A DNA stretch of 64,000 nt from Alsobacter metallidurans. Lineage in GTDB: Bacteria; Pseudomonadota; Alphaproteobacteria; Rhizobiales; Beijerinckiaceae. This document shows, in pieces, positions 11,619 through 21,145 of this stretch (positions within the stretch are counted from its first letter, which is position 1; each line of letters begins with the position of its first letter). The notes beneath the pieces are model-generated. The model was not told the DNA's origin and made no database searches. It was given only the letters and a program-made list of their open reading frames with translations. A program made the position numbers and the translations under genes. The DNA lies in NCBI RefSeq assembly GCF_014636935.1, contig NZ_BMES01000002.1, positions 186,001 through 250,000 of the forward strand, written 5' to 3'.

Positions 11619-12536
11619 ATGGACATCTGGCAAGCGGTCCTCATTACGGTGATTACGGCGGCGACGCCGCTGCTGATCGCCGCCCTGGGCGAGTTGGTGG
11701 TGGAACGCGCCGGCGTGCTCAATCTCGGCATCGAGGGCATGATGGCGGTGGGAGCCGCCTGCGGATTTGCGGCCGCCACGTTGAGCGGCTCCTCGGCGCT
11801 CGGCGTGCTGGCCGCCATCGCGGCCGGCGTCGCGCTCTCGGCCGTTTTTGCGCTGCTGACGCTGGGTCTCGCAACCAACCAGGTCGCGACCGGGCTTGCG
11901 CTCACCATCGTGGGCCTTGGCCTGTCCGGGCTGATCGGCGCCGGCTTCGTCGGCACAAGCCGCGAGGCGATCCCGGCCATTCGCATCCCGGGCCTCACGG
12001 AGCTTCCGGGCGTCGGGCGCCTGCTCTTCGGCCAGGACCCATTCGTGTATCTCTCGCTCGCGCTGGCGATCGCGGTGCTGTGGTTCCTGGGCCGCAGCCG
12101 GGCAGGACTCACGCTGCGCTCCATCGGCGAGAACCACACCTCCGCGCACTGGCTCGGCCTGCCGGTCATGCAGGTTCGGCTTCTCGCCATCCTGTTCGGC
12201 GGCGGCTGCGCCGGGCTCGCGGGCGCCTATCTGTCACTCGTCTACACGCCCTTCTGGTCGCCCGGCATGACGGCCGGCCGCGGCTGGATTGCGCTGGCGC
12301 TCGTGGTCTTTGCCTCCTGGAAGCCGCTGCGCGTGCTGTTCGGCGCCTACCTTTTCGGCGGCGCGACCGTGCTCCAACTGCACGCACAGGCGGCCTCGCT
12401 CGGCTTCCCCTCGCAGGTGATGTCGGCTTTCCCTTACGTGGCCACCATCGTGGCGCTCGTGATCATGTCGGCCGGGCGGCGGAAGGCCGCCGCCGCGCCG
12501 GGGTCGCTGGGGACGTCCTTCGTGCCGGATCGCTGA
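11619..12536 (+). CDS. BMP-type ABC importer permease 2
   Basis: 305-residue permease of the same class as its neighbour. It begins with ATPLLIAALGELVVERAGVL and NLGIEGMMAVGA, the usual signature of the second permease in nucleoside-type systems. GLTLRSIGENHTSAHWLGL in the middle is the cytoplasmic coupling loop; SPGMTAGRGWIALALVVFASW lies before the last helices. Its start is 1 nt after the stop of permease 1. The pair is expected to form a heterodimeric channel. Confidence 0.92.
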   Translation: MDIWQAVLITVITAATPLLIAALGELVVERAGVLNLGIEGMMAVGAACGFAAATLSGSSALGVLAAIAAGVALSAVFALLTLGLATNQVATGLALTIVGLGLSGLIGAGFVGTSREAIPAIRIPGLTELPGVGRLLFGQDPFVYLSLALAIAVLWFLGRSRAGLTLRSIGENHTSAHWLGLPVMQVRLLAILFGGGCAGLAGAYLSLVYTPFWSPGMTAGRGWIALALVVFASWKPLRVLFGAYLFGGATVLQLHAQAASLGFPSQVMSAFPYVATIVALVIMSAGRRKAAAAPGSLGTSFVPDR

Positions 12537-12615
12537 TCCGATTGATGTTTTCGGGGAAGACCGGGTCGGGTACGGTTCAACCTGCTTATTGATTACCCGG
12601 GGAGTGGAGACGAGA

Positions 12616-13680
12616 ATGCGCACATTGTTCAAGGTCGCCGGCGCGATCGCGGCCGGGCTGGCCACGCCGGCCGCCGCCGCCGACAAGCTGAAGGTCGGCT
12701 TCATTTATGTCGGCCCGATCGGCGATTTCGGTTACAGCTACCAGCACAACCAGGGCCGCCTCGCGGTCGAGAAGGCGCTCGGCGACAAGGTCGAGACCAC
12801 TTTCCTGGAGAACGTGCCGGAAGCCGACTCCGAGCGCTCCATCGAGCAGCTCGCCCGCACCGGCCACAAGCTGATCTTCACGACCTCCTTCGGCTTCATG
12901 GAGCCGACCGTCAAGGTGGCTAAAAAGTACCCGAACGTGCTGTTCGAGCACGCCACCGGCTACAAGCGCGACAAGAACCTGGCGACCTATTCGGCCAAGT
13001 TCCACGAAGGCCGTTACGTGCAGGGCGTGATCGCCGGCAAGCTGACGAAGTCCAACACCATCGGCTACGTCGCCTCGTTCCCGATCCCCGAGGTCGTGTC
13101 CGGCATCAACGCCTTCATGCTGGGCGCGCAGTCCGTGAACCCGGCCATCAAGGTCAAGATCGTCTGGGCCAACACCTGGTTCGACCCCGGCAAGGAAGCC
13201 GACGCCGCCAAGGCGCTGCTCGACCAGGGCGCGGACATCATCACCCAGCACACCGACAGCCCGGCTCCGCTGCAGCAAGCCGAGGCCCGCGGCAAGCTCG
13301 CCTTCGGGCAGGCGTCCGACATGATCCGCTTCGCCCCCAAGGCGACGCTGACCTCCATCGTCGACAACTGGAACGACTACTACGTGGCCCGCGTGAAGGC
13401 GGCGCTGGACGGAACCTGGAAGTCCGAGGACACCTGGGGCGGCTTCGCGGCCAACATGGTCAACATGGCCCCCTTCACCAACATGCCCGACGACGTCAAG
13501 AAGCTGGCCACGGACACGGAAGCCGCCATCAAGTCCGGCGCGCTGAACCCGTTCAAGTGCCCGGTCGTCGACCAGGACGGCAAGACGGTGGAGTGCAAGG
13601 GCGGCGCGAACCTCTCCGACGAGCAGGTGCTCGGCATGGCCTTTTACGTGAAGGGCATCGACGACAAGCTGCCGAAGTAA
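12616..13680 (+). CDS. BMP family ABC transporter substrate-binding protein
   Basis: 354-residue periplasmic binding protein of the basic membrane protein (Med/BMP) family. A Sec signal peptide spans about residues 1-21 (cleavage after PAAAA). Mature sequence begins DKLKVGFIYVGPIGDFGYSY, the family opening. FTTSFGFMEPTVKVAKKYPNV and ADIITQHTDSPAPLQ line the ligand cleft. No lipobox cysteine is present, unlike PnrA-type lipoproteins, so it should be soluble in the periplasm. The ATG at 12616 is used rather than the in-frame start at 12589. The gene lies last in the operon, 79 bp after permease 2, and is followed by a strong terminator. A purine nucleoside ligand is plausible but unproven. Confidence 0.92.
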   Translation: MRTLFKVAGAIAAGLATPAAAADKLKVGFIYVGPIGDFGYSYQHNQGRLAVEKALGDKVETTFLENVPEADSERSIEQLARTGHKLIFTTSFGFMEPTVKVAKKYPNVLFEHATGYKRDKNLATYSAKFHEGRYVQGVIAGKLTKSNTIGYVASFPIPEVVSGINAFMLGAQSVNPAIKVKIVWANTWFDPGKEADAAKALLDQGADIITQHTDSPAPLQQAEARGKLAFGQASDMIRFAPKATLTSIVDNWNDYYVARVKAALDGTWKSEDTWGGFAANMVNMAPFTNMPDDVKKLATDTEAAIKSGALNPFKCPVVDQDGKTVECKGGANLSDEQVLGMAFYVKGIDDKLPK

Positions 13681-13706
13681 GGCGGGCACGTCATCGCGGA
13701 ACGCGA

Positions 13707-13738
13707 AAGGGCGGCCGAGAGGCCGCCCTTATGTTGTT
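13707..13738 (+). terminator. Intrinsic terminator of the BMP-type ABC operon
   Basis: AAGGGCGGCC and GGCCGCCCTT pair perfectly over 10 bp around a GAGA tetraloop, followed by ATGTTGTT. It begins 27 nt after the stop of the binding-protein gene and lies before the convergent rimO. Confidence 0.85.
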
Positions 13739-13757
13739 CCGATAGGCGGCGAGCGCT

Positions 13758-15074
13758 TTAAACCGCCACCCCGTGCAGGTCATAGGCGTCCGCCCGCTCG
13801 ACCTTCACGGTGACGATGTCGCCGGAGCGCAGCGGCCGGCGGCTCGCCACATAGACGTTTCCGTCGATCTCCGGCGCGTCCCACTGGGAGCGGCCCTTGG
13901 AGACGGTTGGGCCGGGCTGGTCGATGATGACCTTGATCCGCCGCCCGACGCGCGAGGCGATGCGCTTGGCGCTGACCGCCTGCTGGCGCGCCATGAAACG
14001 GTCCCACCGCGACTGCTTCACCTCATCTGGCACGACCGGAAGGCCGAGGTCATTGGCGGTCGCGCCCGTCACGGGCTCGTATTTAAAGCAGCCGACGCGC
14101 TCCATCTTGGCTTCGTCCAGGAAGCTCAGCAGCGTCTCGAAGTCTTCCTCGGTCTCGCCCGGGAATCCGACGATAAAGGTGGACCGGATGGCGAGGTCCG
14201 GGCAGATTTCGCGCCAGGCGCGGATGCGCTCCAGCGTCTTGTCCTGGTTGCCAGGGCGGCGCATGGCCTTAAGCACCGTCGGGGAGGCGTGCTGAAACGG
14301 AATGTCGAGATAGGGCAGAACCTTGCCCTCCGCCATCAGCGGAATGACCTCGTCCACATGCGGATAGGGATAGACGTAGTGCAGCCGCACCCATGCGCCG
14401 AGCTCTCCCAATTCCTTGGCGAGATCGTAGAAGCGGGTGCGCACCTCGCGGCCCTGCCAGGGGCTCGGCGCGTAGCGCATGTCGACGCCGTACGCGGAGG
14501 TATCCTGCGAAACGACCAGCAGCTCCTCGACGCCCGCTTTCACGAGCTTTTCCGCCTCGCGCAGCACGTCGCCGACTGGCCGCGAGGCAAGGTCGCCGCG
14601 CAGCTTGGGAATGATGCAGAAGGTGCAGCGATTGTTGCAACCCTCTGAAATCTTGAGATAAGCGTAATGGCGCGGCGTCAGCTTGACGCCTTGGGGCGGC
14701 ACCAGGTCCATGAAGGGGTCGTGCGCCGGCGGCACCGCCTCGTGCACGGCGTTGACCACGCTCTCGTAGGCCTGCGGCCCCGTGATCGCCAGCACGCCCG
14801 GATGCGCCGCCCGGATCTGCTCGGGCTCGGCGCCCATGCAGCCGGTCACGATCACCTTGCCGTTCTTGGCCAGGGCGTCGCCGATGGAGGCCAGCGACTC
14901 AGCCTTGGCGCTGTCCAGGAAACCGCACGTATTGACGATGACGGCGTCCGCGCCTTCGTGCGTCTTCACCAGCTCGTAGCCCTCGGCCCGTAGCTGCGTG
15001 ATGATCCGCTCGCTGTCCACCAGCGCCTTGGGGCAGCCGAGCGAGACGAAGGAAATGCGGGGCTGAGCCGTCAT
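13758..15074 (-). CDS. rimO: Ribosomal protein S12 methylthiotransferase RimO
   Basis: 438-residue radical-SAM enzyme that adds a methylthio group to an aspartate of ribosomal protein S12. The N-terminal UPF0004 domain opens [14 protein letters not shown] and holds three cluster cysteines (LGC, NTC, VTGC). The radical-SAM motif is [11 protein letters not shown] near residue 145. A TRAM domain ends the protein (VIIDQPGP to [11 protein letters not shown]). Length and motifs fit RimO rather than MiaB, whose SAM motif is usually IMRGCNNMCTYC-like. The gene is single and convergent with the ABC operon. Confidence 0.96.
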   Translation of the reverse strand: MTAQPRISFVSLGCPKALVDSERIITQLRAEGYELVKTHEGADAVIVNTCGFLDSAKAESLASIGDALAKNGKVIVTGCMGAEPEQIRAAHPGVLAITGPQAYESVVNAVHEAVPPAHDPFMDLVPPQGVKLTPRHYAYLKISEGCNNRCTFCIIPKLRGDLASRPVGDVLREAEKLVKAGVEELLVVSQDTSAYGVDMRYAPSPWQGREVRTRFYDLAKELGELGAWVRLHYVYPYPHVDEVIPLMAEGKVLPYLDIPFQHASPTVLKAMRRPGNQDKTLERIRAWREICPDLAIRSTFIVGFPGETEEDFETLLSFLDEAKMERVGCFKYEPVTGATANDLGLPVVPDEVKQSRWDRFMARQQAVSAKRIASRVGRRIKVIIDQPGPTVSKGRSQWDAPEIDGNVYVASRRPLRSGDIVTVKVERADAYDLHGVAV

Positions 15075-15210
15075 GTCGGTCCGCGATGTTGGAAAAGGGA
15101 TGGGCCGGCATCGCGTCGCGCGGCCGGCCCTCGGGCGTTCTCATACTCCCGCGCGGCTCTCGCGGCAAGGCGGACGCGCCGCGCCGCCAAAACGGTGAAG
15201 CTCGGCGACG

Positions 15211-15228
15211 ATGTGCGCTGGCGCACAT
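15211..15228. promoter_or_regulatory. 18-bp palindrome, candidate operator
   Basis: ATGTGCGC-TG-GCGCACAT is a perfect 8-bp inverted repeat with a 2-bp centre, about 210 bp upstream of the FecR-TPR start and 137 bp upstream of rimO. The symmetry suits a dimeric regulator; which one is unknown. Confidence 0.4.
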
Positions 15229-15256
15229 GCAGATCTCGCCGTGATGGATTGAACAC

Positions 15257-15280
15257 GGTTCTCATCTTCTGACGAGAACC
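15257..15280. promoter_or_regulatory. GGTTCTC-N10-GAGAACC inverted repeat
   Basis: Perfect 7-bp arms separated by 10 bp, in the less GC-rich part of the intergenic region. It could be an operator or an RNA hairpin in the leader of the FecR-TPR gene. Confidence 0.35.
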
Positions 15281-15436
15281 AAGGCTTAGTTTCTTGACCG
15301 TGGGCGCAACTGTCAGAAAAGTGCAAAACAAAGCGGCACAGCTGGTGCGCGTGTCAGGCGCGTGTATCCGATTGTGTCAGCCAGCTCTTCCGGCTTTGCT
15401 GTTGAAGCCAGGCCGGGCGCTTTCGGGGTGGTGAAC

Positions 15437-18400
15437 ATGTTGCGTGGGGCTGTCACCCTGCTTGGCGCTGGTCTCGTTTTGTTTGGCGATCTCGAAGGCG
15501 CCAATGCCCAGCAACCGGCTCCGCGGCAGGCGTCCGCGCTCGGGTCCATCGTGGCCAACAAGGGCGGCGAGGAGCTCCGCTTCGTGCGCGAGGAGGGCTG
15601 GCGTCCGGCCGAGGTCAGGCAGGACCTGCTTGGCGGCGACACGCTGCGCACCAACACCATCGGCAATCTCGGCATCCTGTTCTCCGACCAGACGCAGATC
15701 CGCGTCGGCCCGCGCTCCACGCTGGTGCTCAACGACATCGCGTCCGGCGACAAGCCCACAACGGTGGAGCTCCCCTCCGGAAATGTCTGGGCCCGCGCGG
15801 CCCGTGGCGGCACGGGCGTGGTCGTGAAAACGCCGGCGGCGGCCGCCACCATCCGGGGCACGGACTGGTCGCTCTCGGTGGAGGGCAACCGCACCTCGCT
15901 GATCGTGCTCGAAGGCGTCGTCGAGTTGTCCAACCCGCAGGGCTCCGTCACGGTGCGCCAGGGCGAGGGTGCGGTGGCGACGCTCGGCTCCGCCCCCACA
16001 AAGATCATTCTGGTGCAGCGCAAGGAGCGGGAGCAGATGCTCCTTCACCTGAACCTGCGCGACGCCTTCAACTGGATGCCGGCGACGCCTCTGCAGGGCC
16101 CGGCGCTCCGGGCCGAGCGAACCCGCATTGCCGCGACCCCGCCCGAGTGGCGCACCGCCGAGCAATGGCTCACGCTCGCGGAGGTTTCCCTCGGCCGCGA
16201 CACCCGCCAGAACGCCGCGCTGGCGCTGGACCAGGCAAAAGCGCGCGGCCTTTCGGGCGGTCAGCGTGCGCGCGCCACATTGGTGGAAGCTTCGCTTGCC
16301 GCCATGGGCCGGCGCTGGGCCGAGGCGGCCCGGCTGTTCAAGGCCGCCGAAACGGGCGTCTCCGGCCGGCGACGCGTCACGGCCGCGTACGGCGCCTACA
16401 TCGCGGGCTCGCTCGCCGATCCACGCAAGCGCCTGCCGGAGCCGCGCATCGACTCGCGCGACGGCTACGGCGCGATGGTGCGGGCCTTCCTGTCCGGCTT
16501 CACCAAGGACTTGCAGGAGGCAGCCCGCCAGGGCGAGGCGGCCGAGCGCGACCATCCCGACGATCCGCTGCTCACCGCCTTCTCGGCCCAGGTCGCCTAT
16601 GCGCTCGACCGCCGCGACGGCATGCGGGCGCGCGTCGACAAGCTCGCCAGGCTCGATCCCGACGATCCGCTGGTCCTGCTCACGCGCGCTATGCTGAAAG
16701 GCGACGTGGACAGCGACCTCGAAGGCGCCCAGAAGGACTTGGAGCGCGCCGCCGCCGAAGCGCCGGGCGACGCCCAGGTCTGGAACGCGCTCGGCCTCGT
16801 CCATGACGCCCGCGACGCGCCGCTCGAATCCGAGGCCGCCTTCCGCCGCGCTATCGCGGTCGATCCCGACGATCCGGTCGCGTACGCCAATCTGGCCATC
16901 CTGCTGCTCGACCAGAGCCGCGTGGACGAGGCCGCCGTCCTGGTCGACAAGGCGCTGGAGATCGATCCGTCGCTCTCGGCCGGGTACACCGCCAAGGGGC
17001 GCGTGTTGCTGCAGCGCGGGGACAGCAAGAAGGCGATCGAATATTTCCTGGCCGGCACGGCCGCGAATCCGTCCTACGGCAACGGCGTGCTGGCCGCCGC
17101 CGTTGGCTACTACATGGACGGGCAGGTCGATCTGGCCCTCCAGCAGTTCGACGCCGCGGACCGGCTCGACCCCAACGACCCCATCACGTCGCTGTTTCGC
17201 ACCGCCATCGCGATCGACCAGTACCAGGCCGACGACGCCATCGAAAACGCCCGCGAATCCGTGCGCCGCTTCCGGGCGCGCGGTGGCTACTACTCGCCCT
17301 TGGCGGTCACCAAGTCGGGCGGTTCCTACATGGCGGACGCCTACAGGCTGATCGGGCTGGATGGCTGGGCGCGCTTCTATGGCGACCGGGTTTTTGATCC
17401 CTTCACGGCCAGCGGCTATTTCGACGCCGCAAACGCCCGAACGCTGCCCTCCATCGCCAACACTGTGCCGGACTTGCGTAACGAGGCGTCCAGCGCCGAC
17501 CCGCAGGCGATGAGCCTCATCATGCAGGGGTTGTTGTTCGATCCGCTCGCGGTGGCAGGCCGGGCAGGGCGCATCGATGTTATTCGCCGGCCCTTCCTCG
17601 ATACCGAGGTGACGGCCGGCTCGTTCTCGCGCGACGGGCGTACGGGGTTCCTGTCCGGCGTCACCGTGCAGGGTTTCTCGAATCTGCCGTTCCCGACCTC
17701 GTTCGTGGCCGCCGCCAACAGCTTGCGCACGCCGGGGCCGCGGGCCCGCGAATGGGACACCGGCCGCAGCGCCAGCGTCTTCGTCGGCGCGACGCCGACG
17801 CCGCAGGACCATGTCGTCGGCTTCGCAAGCTTCGCCGCGCAGGACCCGCGCTTCGATTCCAGGCTGCAGGGCCCGAACGGCCGGCAGGTCGACTCGGCCG
17901 CGACTGGCCAGGTGGCGCTGGAGTGGAGCCACACGTTCTCCCGCCGGAACGTCGTCAATGTCGCTGCCTTTGGCGGCTCGACGAAGACCACCGCCGGAGC
18001 GACGGTCAACACCGAGATAGACCTGTTTCGGGTCGGTTTTCCGCTCCCGGCCGTTTTGGCTGACGTGCAGCGTCGCCGAACGTCCTACGGAACGCTGGCC
18101 GTGAATCACACGATCGGCGCGGACGACTTCACGCTGCGCTACGGATTTGAGGGAACGACGGGCCGGATCACCGGGTATGAGACCGTCGATGGCCGCTTCG
18201 ACTTTTTCGGGCTGGCGACCGTCGGGCTCACCGGCGCATCGCGCGAAAACGCCAGCTTCCGTTCCGGCTTGGCCTATGCGGACGCCTTCTGGCGGCCGTC
18301 CGACCGCTTCGAAATGCAGGCAGGCCTCTATGGCCGCGCCACCACCACGCAGGCGCGTGGCGCAGGCGACGTGGTCGGCAACACGTTCTTCGGCTCGCCG

Positions 18401-19141
18401 CTGGACCGCCCGTTCGTGGACCGGGACCGCCGGCTCGCGGCGCCGCGCATCGGCTTTGCGTTATCGCCGATCGAGGGCCATTGGCTTCGCGCCGCCTACC
18501 GGCAGGACATGGACCCGCCGACCACTCTCACGCTCAGCCCGGTCAACACGGTCGGGCTGTTTCCCCAGGCGCTGCCCACCAGCGTCGGCAGCCGCACCGA
18601 CTCGGCGATCGCCCGCTGGGACGCAGAGTGGACGAAACGCTTCTTCACGGCCGTCGAATACCAGCGCCAGAAGGTGACGGACCTCAGCTTCGACATCCCT
18701 TATTCGCAGAACACGCTGGGCGTGGAACGCGCGCGGATCGATCGCGTGACCGCCACCGCGAACCTCTGGCTCGGCTACGGCGTGGGCGTTTTCGCCTCGG
18801 TGGGCGGGGCTGACAGCGAGGTGACGCGCGGTTTCGGAACGGGCCTGCCCGTGCCCTTCGTGCCCGAGCGCTTCGCCCGCGCGGGCGTCACCTTCGTTCA
18901 TCCGTCCCGGATCAAGTTCACGCTGGCCGAAACGGTCGTGAGCCGCCGGCGCGGCGACCTCGCGGGCACGCGGCTGGACGACTTCGCCACCACGGATGCG
19001 ACACTGAGCTGGGAAACCCAGGACCGGCATCTGCAGGTGGGCGTCGGCGTGTTCAACATCTTCGACGAAAAGGCCGAACGCGTCAGCGGCGTGGTGGGCG
19101 CGCGCCGCACGATCACGGCGACCGCCACGGCGCGGTTCTAG
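15437..19141 (+). CDS. FecR-domain / TPR / outer-membrane beta-barrel fusion protein
   Basis: 1,234-residue envelope protein with three modules. A Sec signal is seen at residues 1-24 (MLRGAVTLLGAGLVLFGDL to ANAQ). A FecR-like domain spans about 34-180, with LLGGDTLRTNTIGNLGILFS, then AAAATIRGTDWSLSV and VVELSNPQGSVTV. A helical region follows with TPR units at about 440-605, for example VWNALGLVHDARDAPLESEA and AYANLAILLLDQSRVDEAAV. From about 680 the sequence is strand-rich, with VGVGVFNIFDEKAERVSGV near the end and a terminal TATARF. NIFDEKxE and a C-terminal Phe are typical of TonB-receptor-like outer-membrane barrels, but no plug domain is seen. The ATG at 15437 is preferred since it begins the signal peptide; an in-frame start at 15362 adds 25 residues. 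The cyclase gene starts 2 nt after its stop. Confidence 0.85.
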   Translation: MLRGAVTLLGAGLVLFGDLEGANAQQPAPRQASALGSIVANKGGEELRFVREEGWRPAEVRQDLLGGDTLRTNTIGNLGILFSDQTQIRVGPRSTLVLNDIASGDKPTTVELPSGNVWARAARGGTGVVVKTPAAAATIRGTDWSLSVEGNRTSLIVLEGVVELSNPQGSVTVRQGEGAVATLGSAPTKIILVQRKEREQMLLHLNLRDAFNWMPATPLQGPALRAERTRIAATPPEWRTAEQWLTLAEVSLGRDTRQNAALALDQAKARGLSGGQRARATLVEASLAAMGRRWAEAARLFKAAETGVSGRRRVTAAYGAYIAGSLADPRKRLPEPRIDSRDGYGAMVRAFLSGFTKDLQEAARQGEAAERDHPDDPLLTAFSAQVAYALDRRDGMRARVDKLARLDPDDPLVLLTRAMLKGDVDSDLEGAQKDLERAAAEAPGDAQVWNALGLVHDARDAPLESEAAFRRAIAVDPDDPVAYANLAILLLDQSRVDEAAVLVDKALEIDPSLSAGYTAKGRVLLQRGDSKKAIEYFLAGTAANPSYGNGVLAAAVGYYMDGQVDLALQQFDAADRLDPNDPITSLFRTAIAIDQYQADDAIENARESVRRFRARGGYYSPLAVTKSGGSYMADAYRLIGLDGWARFYGDRVFDPFTASGYFDAANARTLPSIANTVPDLRNEASSADPQAMSLIMQGLLFDPLAVAGRAGRIDVIRRPFLDTEVTAGSFSRDGRTGFLSGVTVQGFSNLPFPTSFVAAANSLRTPGPRAREWDTGRSASVFVGATPTPQDHVVGFASFAAQDPRFDSRLQGPNGRQVDSAATGQVALEWSHTFSRRNVVNVAAFGGSTKTTAGATVNTEIDLFRVGFPLPAVLADVQRRRTSYGTLAVNHTIGADDFTLRYGFEGTTGRITGYETVDGRFDFFGLATVGLTGASRENASFRSGLAYADAFWRPSDRFEMQAGLYGRATTTQARGAGDVVGNTFFGSPLDRPFVDRDRRLAAPRIGFALSPIEGHWLRAAYRQDMDPPTTLTLSPVNTVGLFPQALPTSVGSRTDSAIARWDAEWTKRFFTAVEYQRQKVTDLSFDIPYSQNTLGVERARIDRVTATANLWLGYGVGVFASVGGADSEVTRGFGTGLPVPFVPERFARAGVTFVHPSRIKFTLAETVVSRRRGDLAGTRLDDFATTDATLSWETQDRHLQVGVGVFNIFDEKAERVSGVVGARRTITATATARF

Positions 19142-19143
19142 CG

Positions 19144-21141
19144 ATGGTCCGATCCCGCCTGCCGCTGCAGCGGATCCTGCGTCGGCGGGCCGGACCCGAG
19201 GGCGCGGGCCGCCCGCATCTACTGGCGCTCGCGCTGGCGGCCGCCCTTGGCCTCCTCTTCCTGCTGGAGCCGTTCCGGCTCGTTGAAAATCGGCTGTTCG
19301 ACATCCTGTCCACGGTCGCGCCGCCCATGCCGGAGGAGCCCGGCGTGGTGATCGTCGCCATCGACGAGCCGTCCTTCGCCGAACTCGGTCAACGCTGGCC
19401 CTGGCCGCGCGCGCTGCACGGAAAGCTGATCCGGACGCTGCGGGAGGCCGGCGCCAAGGCGGTCGCGGTCGACATCCTGTTCGCCGAACCATCCGGCGCG
19501 CAGGACGACCAGGCGCTCGCGGCTTCCATTGGACCGGACGTGGTGCTTTCGGCCGAGGAGGCCGTGATCGCCATGCCGCAAGGAGTGCAGACGAGCCGCG
19601 TCGAGCCCTTGCAGGCGCTGCTCGACGCCGGCGCGCGCTCCGGCTCCACCTCAGTCGACCTCGACGCCGACGCTTACCTGCGCCGCCTTCCCGAAACGCC
19701 GGACAGCTTCGCCGCCAGAGCGCTCGAGGCCGCCGGGTTTCGCCCCGTGACGCCGCAGGAGGGCGCGCTGATCCAGTATTTCGGACCGGCGCGGACCTAT
19801 CCGACCATCTCCTACTACCAGGCGCTGGAGCCGGAGCGCTTCCTGCCGCCCGGGCGCCTGCGCGGCAAGACCGTGTTCGTCGGCCTCAGCCTCAGCCACT
19901 CTGCGACCGCCAACAGCGGCGCGAGCGACGCGTTTCCAACCGCCTACACGGTCCGTGACAAGACGCTGACGTCGGGCGTGGAGGTGCAGGCCACGCTCTA
20001 CGACAATCTGCGCACCGGCCTGTTTGTGACGCCGCTGCCTTGGGCGATGACCTTTCTGGCGGGGCTCGCCTTCGCGGCCGCGGCCTCGCTCGTGTCCGGC
20101 CAGCGCAGTTCGTGGCGCACGGCCCTGATCGCGGCCGTGTGGTTCCCGGCGATCGTGGCGCTCTCCTGGGTGTTGCTGCGCCATGGCCGCGTCTGGGCGC
20201 CGCCCGCCCTGCCGCTCGCGACCTCGCTGGCCGCCTTCGCGAGCCGGGTCGGCCTCGACTATGCGCGCGAACGCCGGTTGCGCCGCGCGGTCTCGGACGC
20301 CTTCTCGCGCTATCTTTCGCCCGCCATGGTGGACGAACTGTCGCGCAACCCGCAGGCGCTGCGGCTCGGCGGCGAGCGCCGGACGCTCACCATCCTGTTC
20401 TGCGACGTGCGCGGCTTTACGGAAATCTCTGAACGCCTGCGCGAGCAGCCCGAGCGCCTGACGAGCCTCATCAACCGGTTGCTGGAGCCGCTGTCCGCCG
20501 CCGTGCTGGAACAGGGCGGCACCATCGACAAATATATCGGCGATTGCGTAATGGCGTTCTGGAATGCGCCGCTCGCCAGCCCGAACCACGCCGTCCGCGC
20601 CGTGCGGGCCGGAGAGAGCATGCTGCGCGCCGTGGATGAGCTCAACGCCGTGCTGCTGGCCGAGGAGGGGCCCGGGGCGCCCCGCTTCGCCGTGGGCGTC
20701 GGGGTCAATACGGGCGATTGCGTGGTCGGCAATTTCGGCTCGCCCTGGAGGTTCGACTACTCGGTCCTGGGCGATCCCGTGAACCTGGCGTCGCGCATCG
20801 AGGGTCTGTCCAAGGCGTTCGGGGCGCCGCTGCTGGTCGGCGAGGAAACCGCCAAAGCGGCGGCCGCCGACTTCGTTTTCATCGAGCTCGATCGCATCGC
20901 CGTGAAGGGCCGGCAGGAGCTGTCGCCCATCCTGGCCGTGGTGGGCGAGCGCACCGTGCTCGGGCCGGCGGCCGACGCCTTCGTGCGCGATCATGCCCGC
21001 CTTCTGGACGCCATGCGGACCGGCGAATGGCGCGAGGCGCTGGCCCTGGCCACGCGGCTGCGCGGCGAACACGCCCATCTCGCCGGCTATTTCGACCGGA
21101 TCGAGGCGCGCGTGCTCTCAGATTTCGGCGGGGAAGCCTGA
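19144..21141 (+). CDS. CHASE2-domain class III adenylate/guanylate cyclase
   Basis: 665-residue membrane-bound cyclase. A first transmembrane helix lies at about 25-45. A periplasmic CHASE2 sensor spans roughly 55-290, with VVIVAIDEPSFAELGQRWPW then AGAKAVAVDILFAEPS and GKTVFVGLSLSHSA, all family marks. Three helices at about 300-365 return it to the cytoplasm. The catalytic domain (about 410-595) has TILFCDVRGFTEISE with the first metal aspartate, GDCVMAFWNAP with the second, and FDYSVLGDPVNLASRIE. It would make cAMP or possibly cGMP when the periplasmic domain senses a signal. It is tightly linked to the upstream FecR-TPR-barrel gene; FecR-domain and CHASE2-cyclase genes are often neighbours, which suggests the two form a sensing pair. 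Confidence 0.92.
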   Translation: MVRSRLPLQRILRRRAGPEGAGRPHLLALALAAALGLLFLLEPFRLVENRLFDILSTVAPPMPEEPGVVIVAIDEPSFAELGQRWPWPRALHGKLIRTLREAGAKAVAVDILFAEPSGAQDDQALAASIGPDVVLSAEEAVIAMPQGVQTSRVEPLQALLDAGARSGSTSVDLDADAYLRRLPETPDSFAARALEAAGFRPVTPQEGALIQYFGPARTYPTISYYQALEPERFLPPGRLRGKTVFVGLSLSHSATANSGASDAFPTAYTVRDKTLTSGVEVQATLYDNLRTGLFVTPLPWAMTFLAGLAFAAAASLVSGQRSSWRTALIAAVWFPAIVALSWVLLRHGRVWAPPALPLATSLAAFASRVGLDYARERRLRRAVSDAFSRYLSPAMVDELSRNPQALRLGGERRTLTILFCDVRGFTEISERLREQPERLTSLINRLLEPLSAAVLEQGGTIDKYIGDCVMAFWNAPLASPNHAVRAVRAGESMLRAVDELNAVLLAEEGPGAPRFAVGVGVNTGDCVVGNFGSPWRFDYSVLGDPVNLASRIEGLSKAFGAPLLVGEETAKAAAADFVFIELDRIAVKGRQELSPILAVVGERTVLGPAADAFVRDHARLLDAMRTGEWREALALATRLRGEHAHLAGYFDRIEARVLSDFGGEA

Positions 21142-21145
21142 GGCT

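Larger units (their letters stand above)
15075..15436. other. 362-bp divergent intergenic region between rimO and the FecR-TPR gene
   Basis: No gene is visible. The region drops in GC towards 15240-15340 and contains two clear inverted repeats (listed separately), so it probably holds promoters for both divergent genes. No EcfG-type motif was found. Confidence 0.5.

Noticed and set aside
15377-18109. 910-codon open frame on the minus strand
   Set aside because: Antisense to the FecR-TPR gene with biased composition; the plus-strand protein has clear domains.
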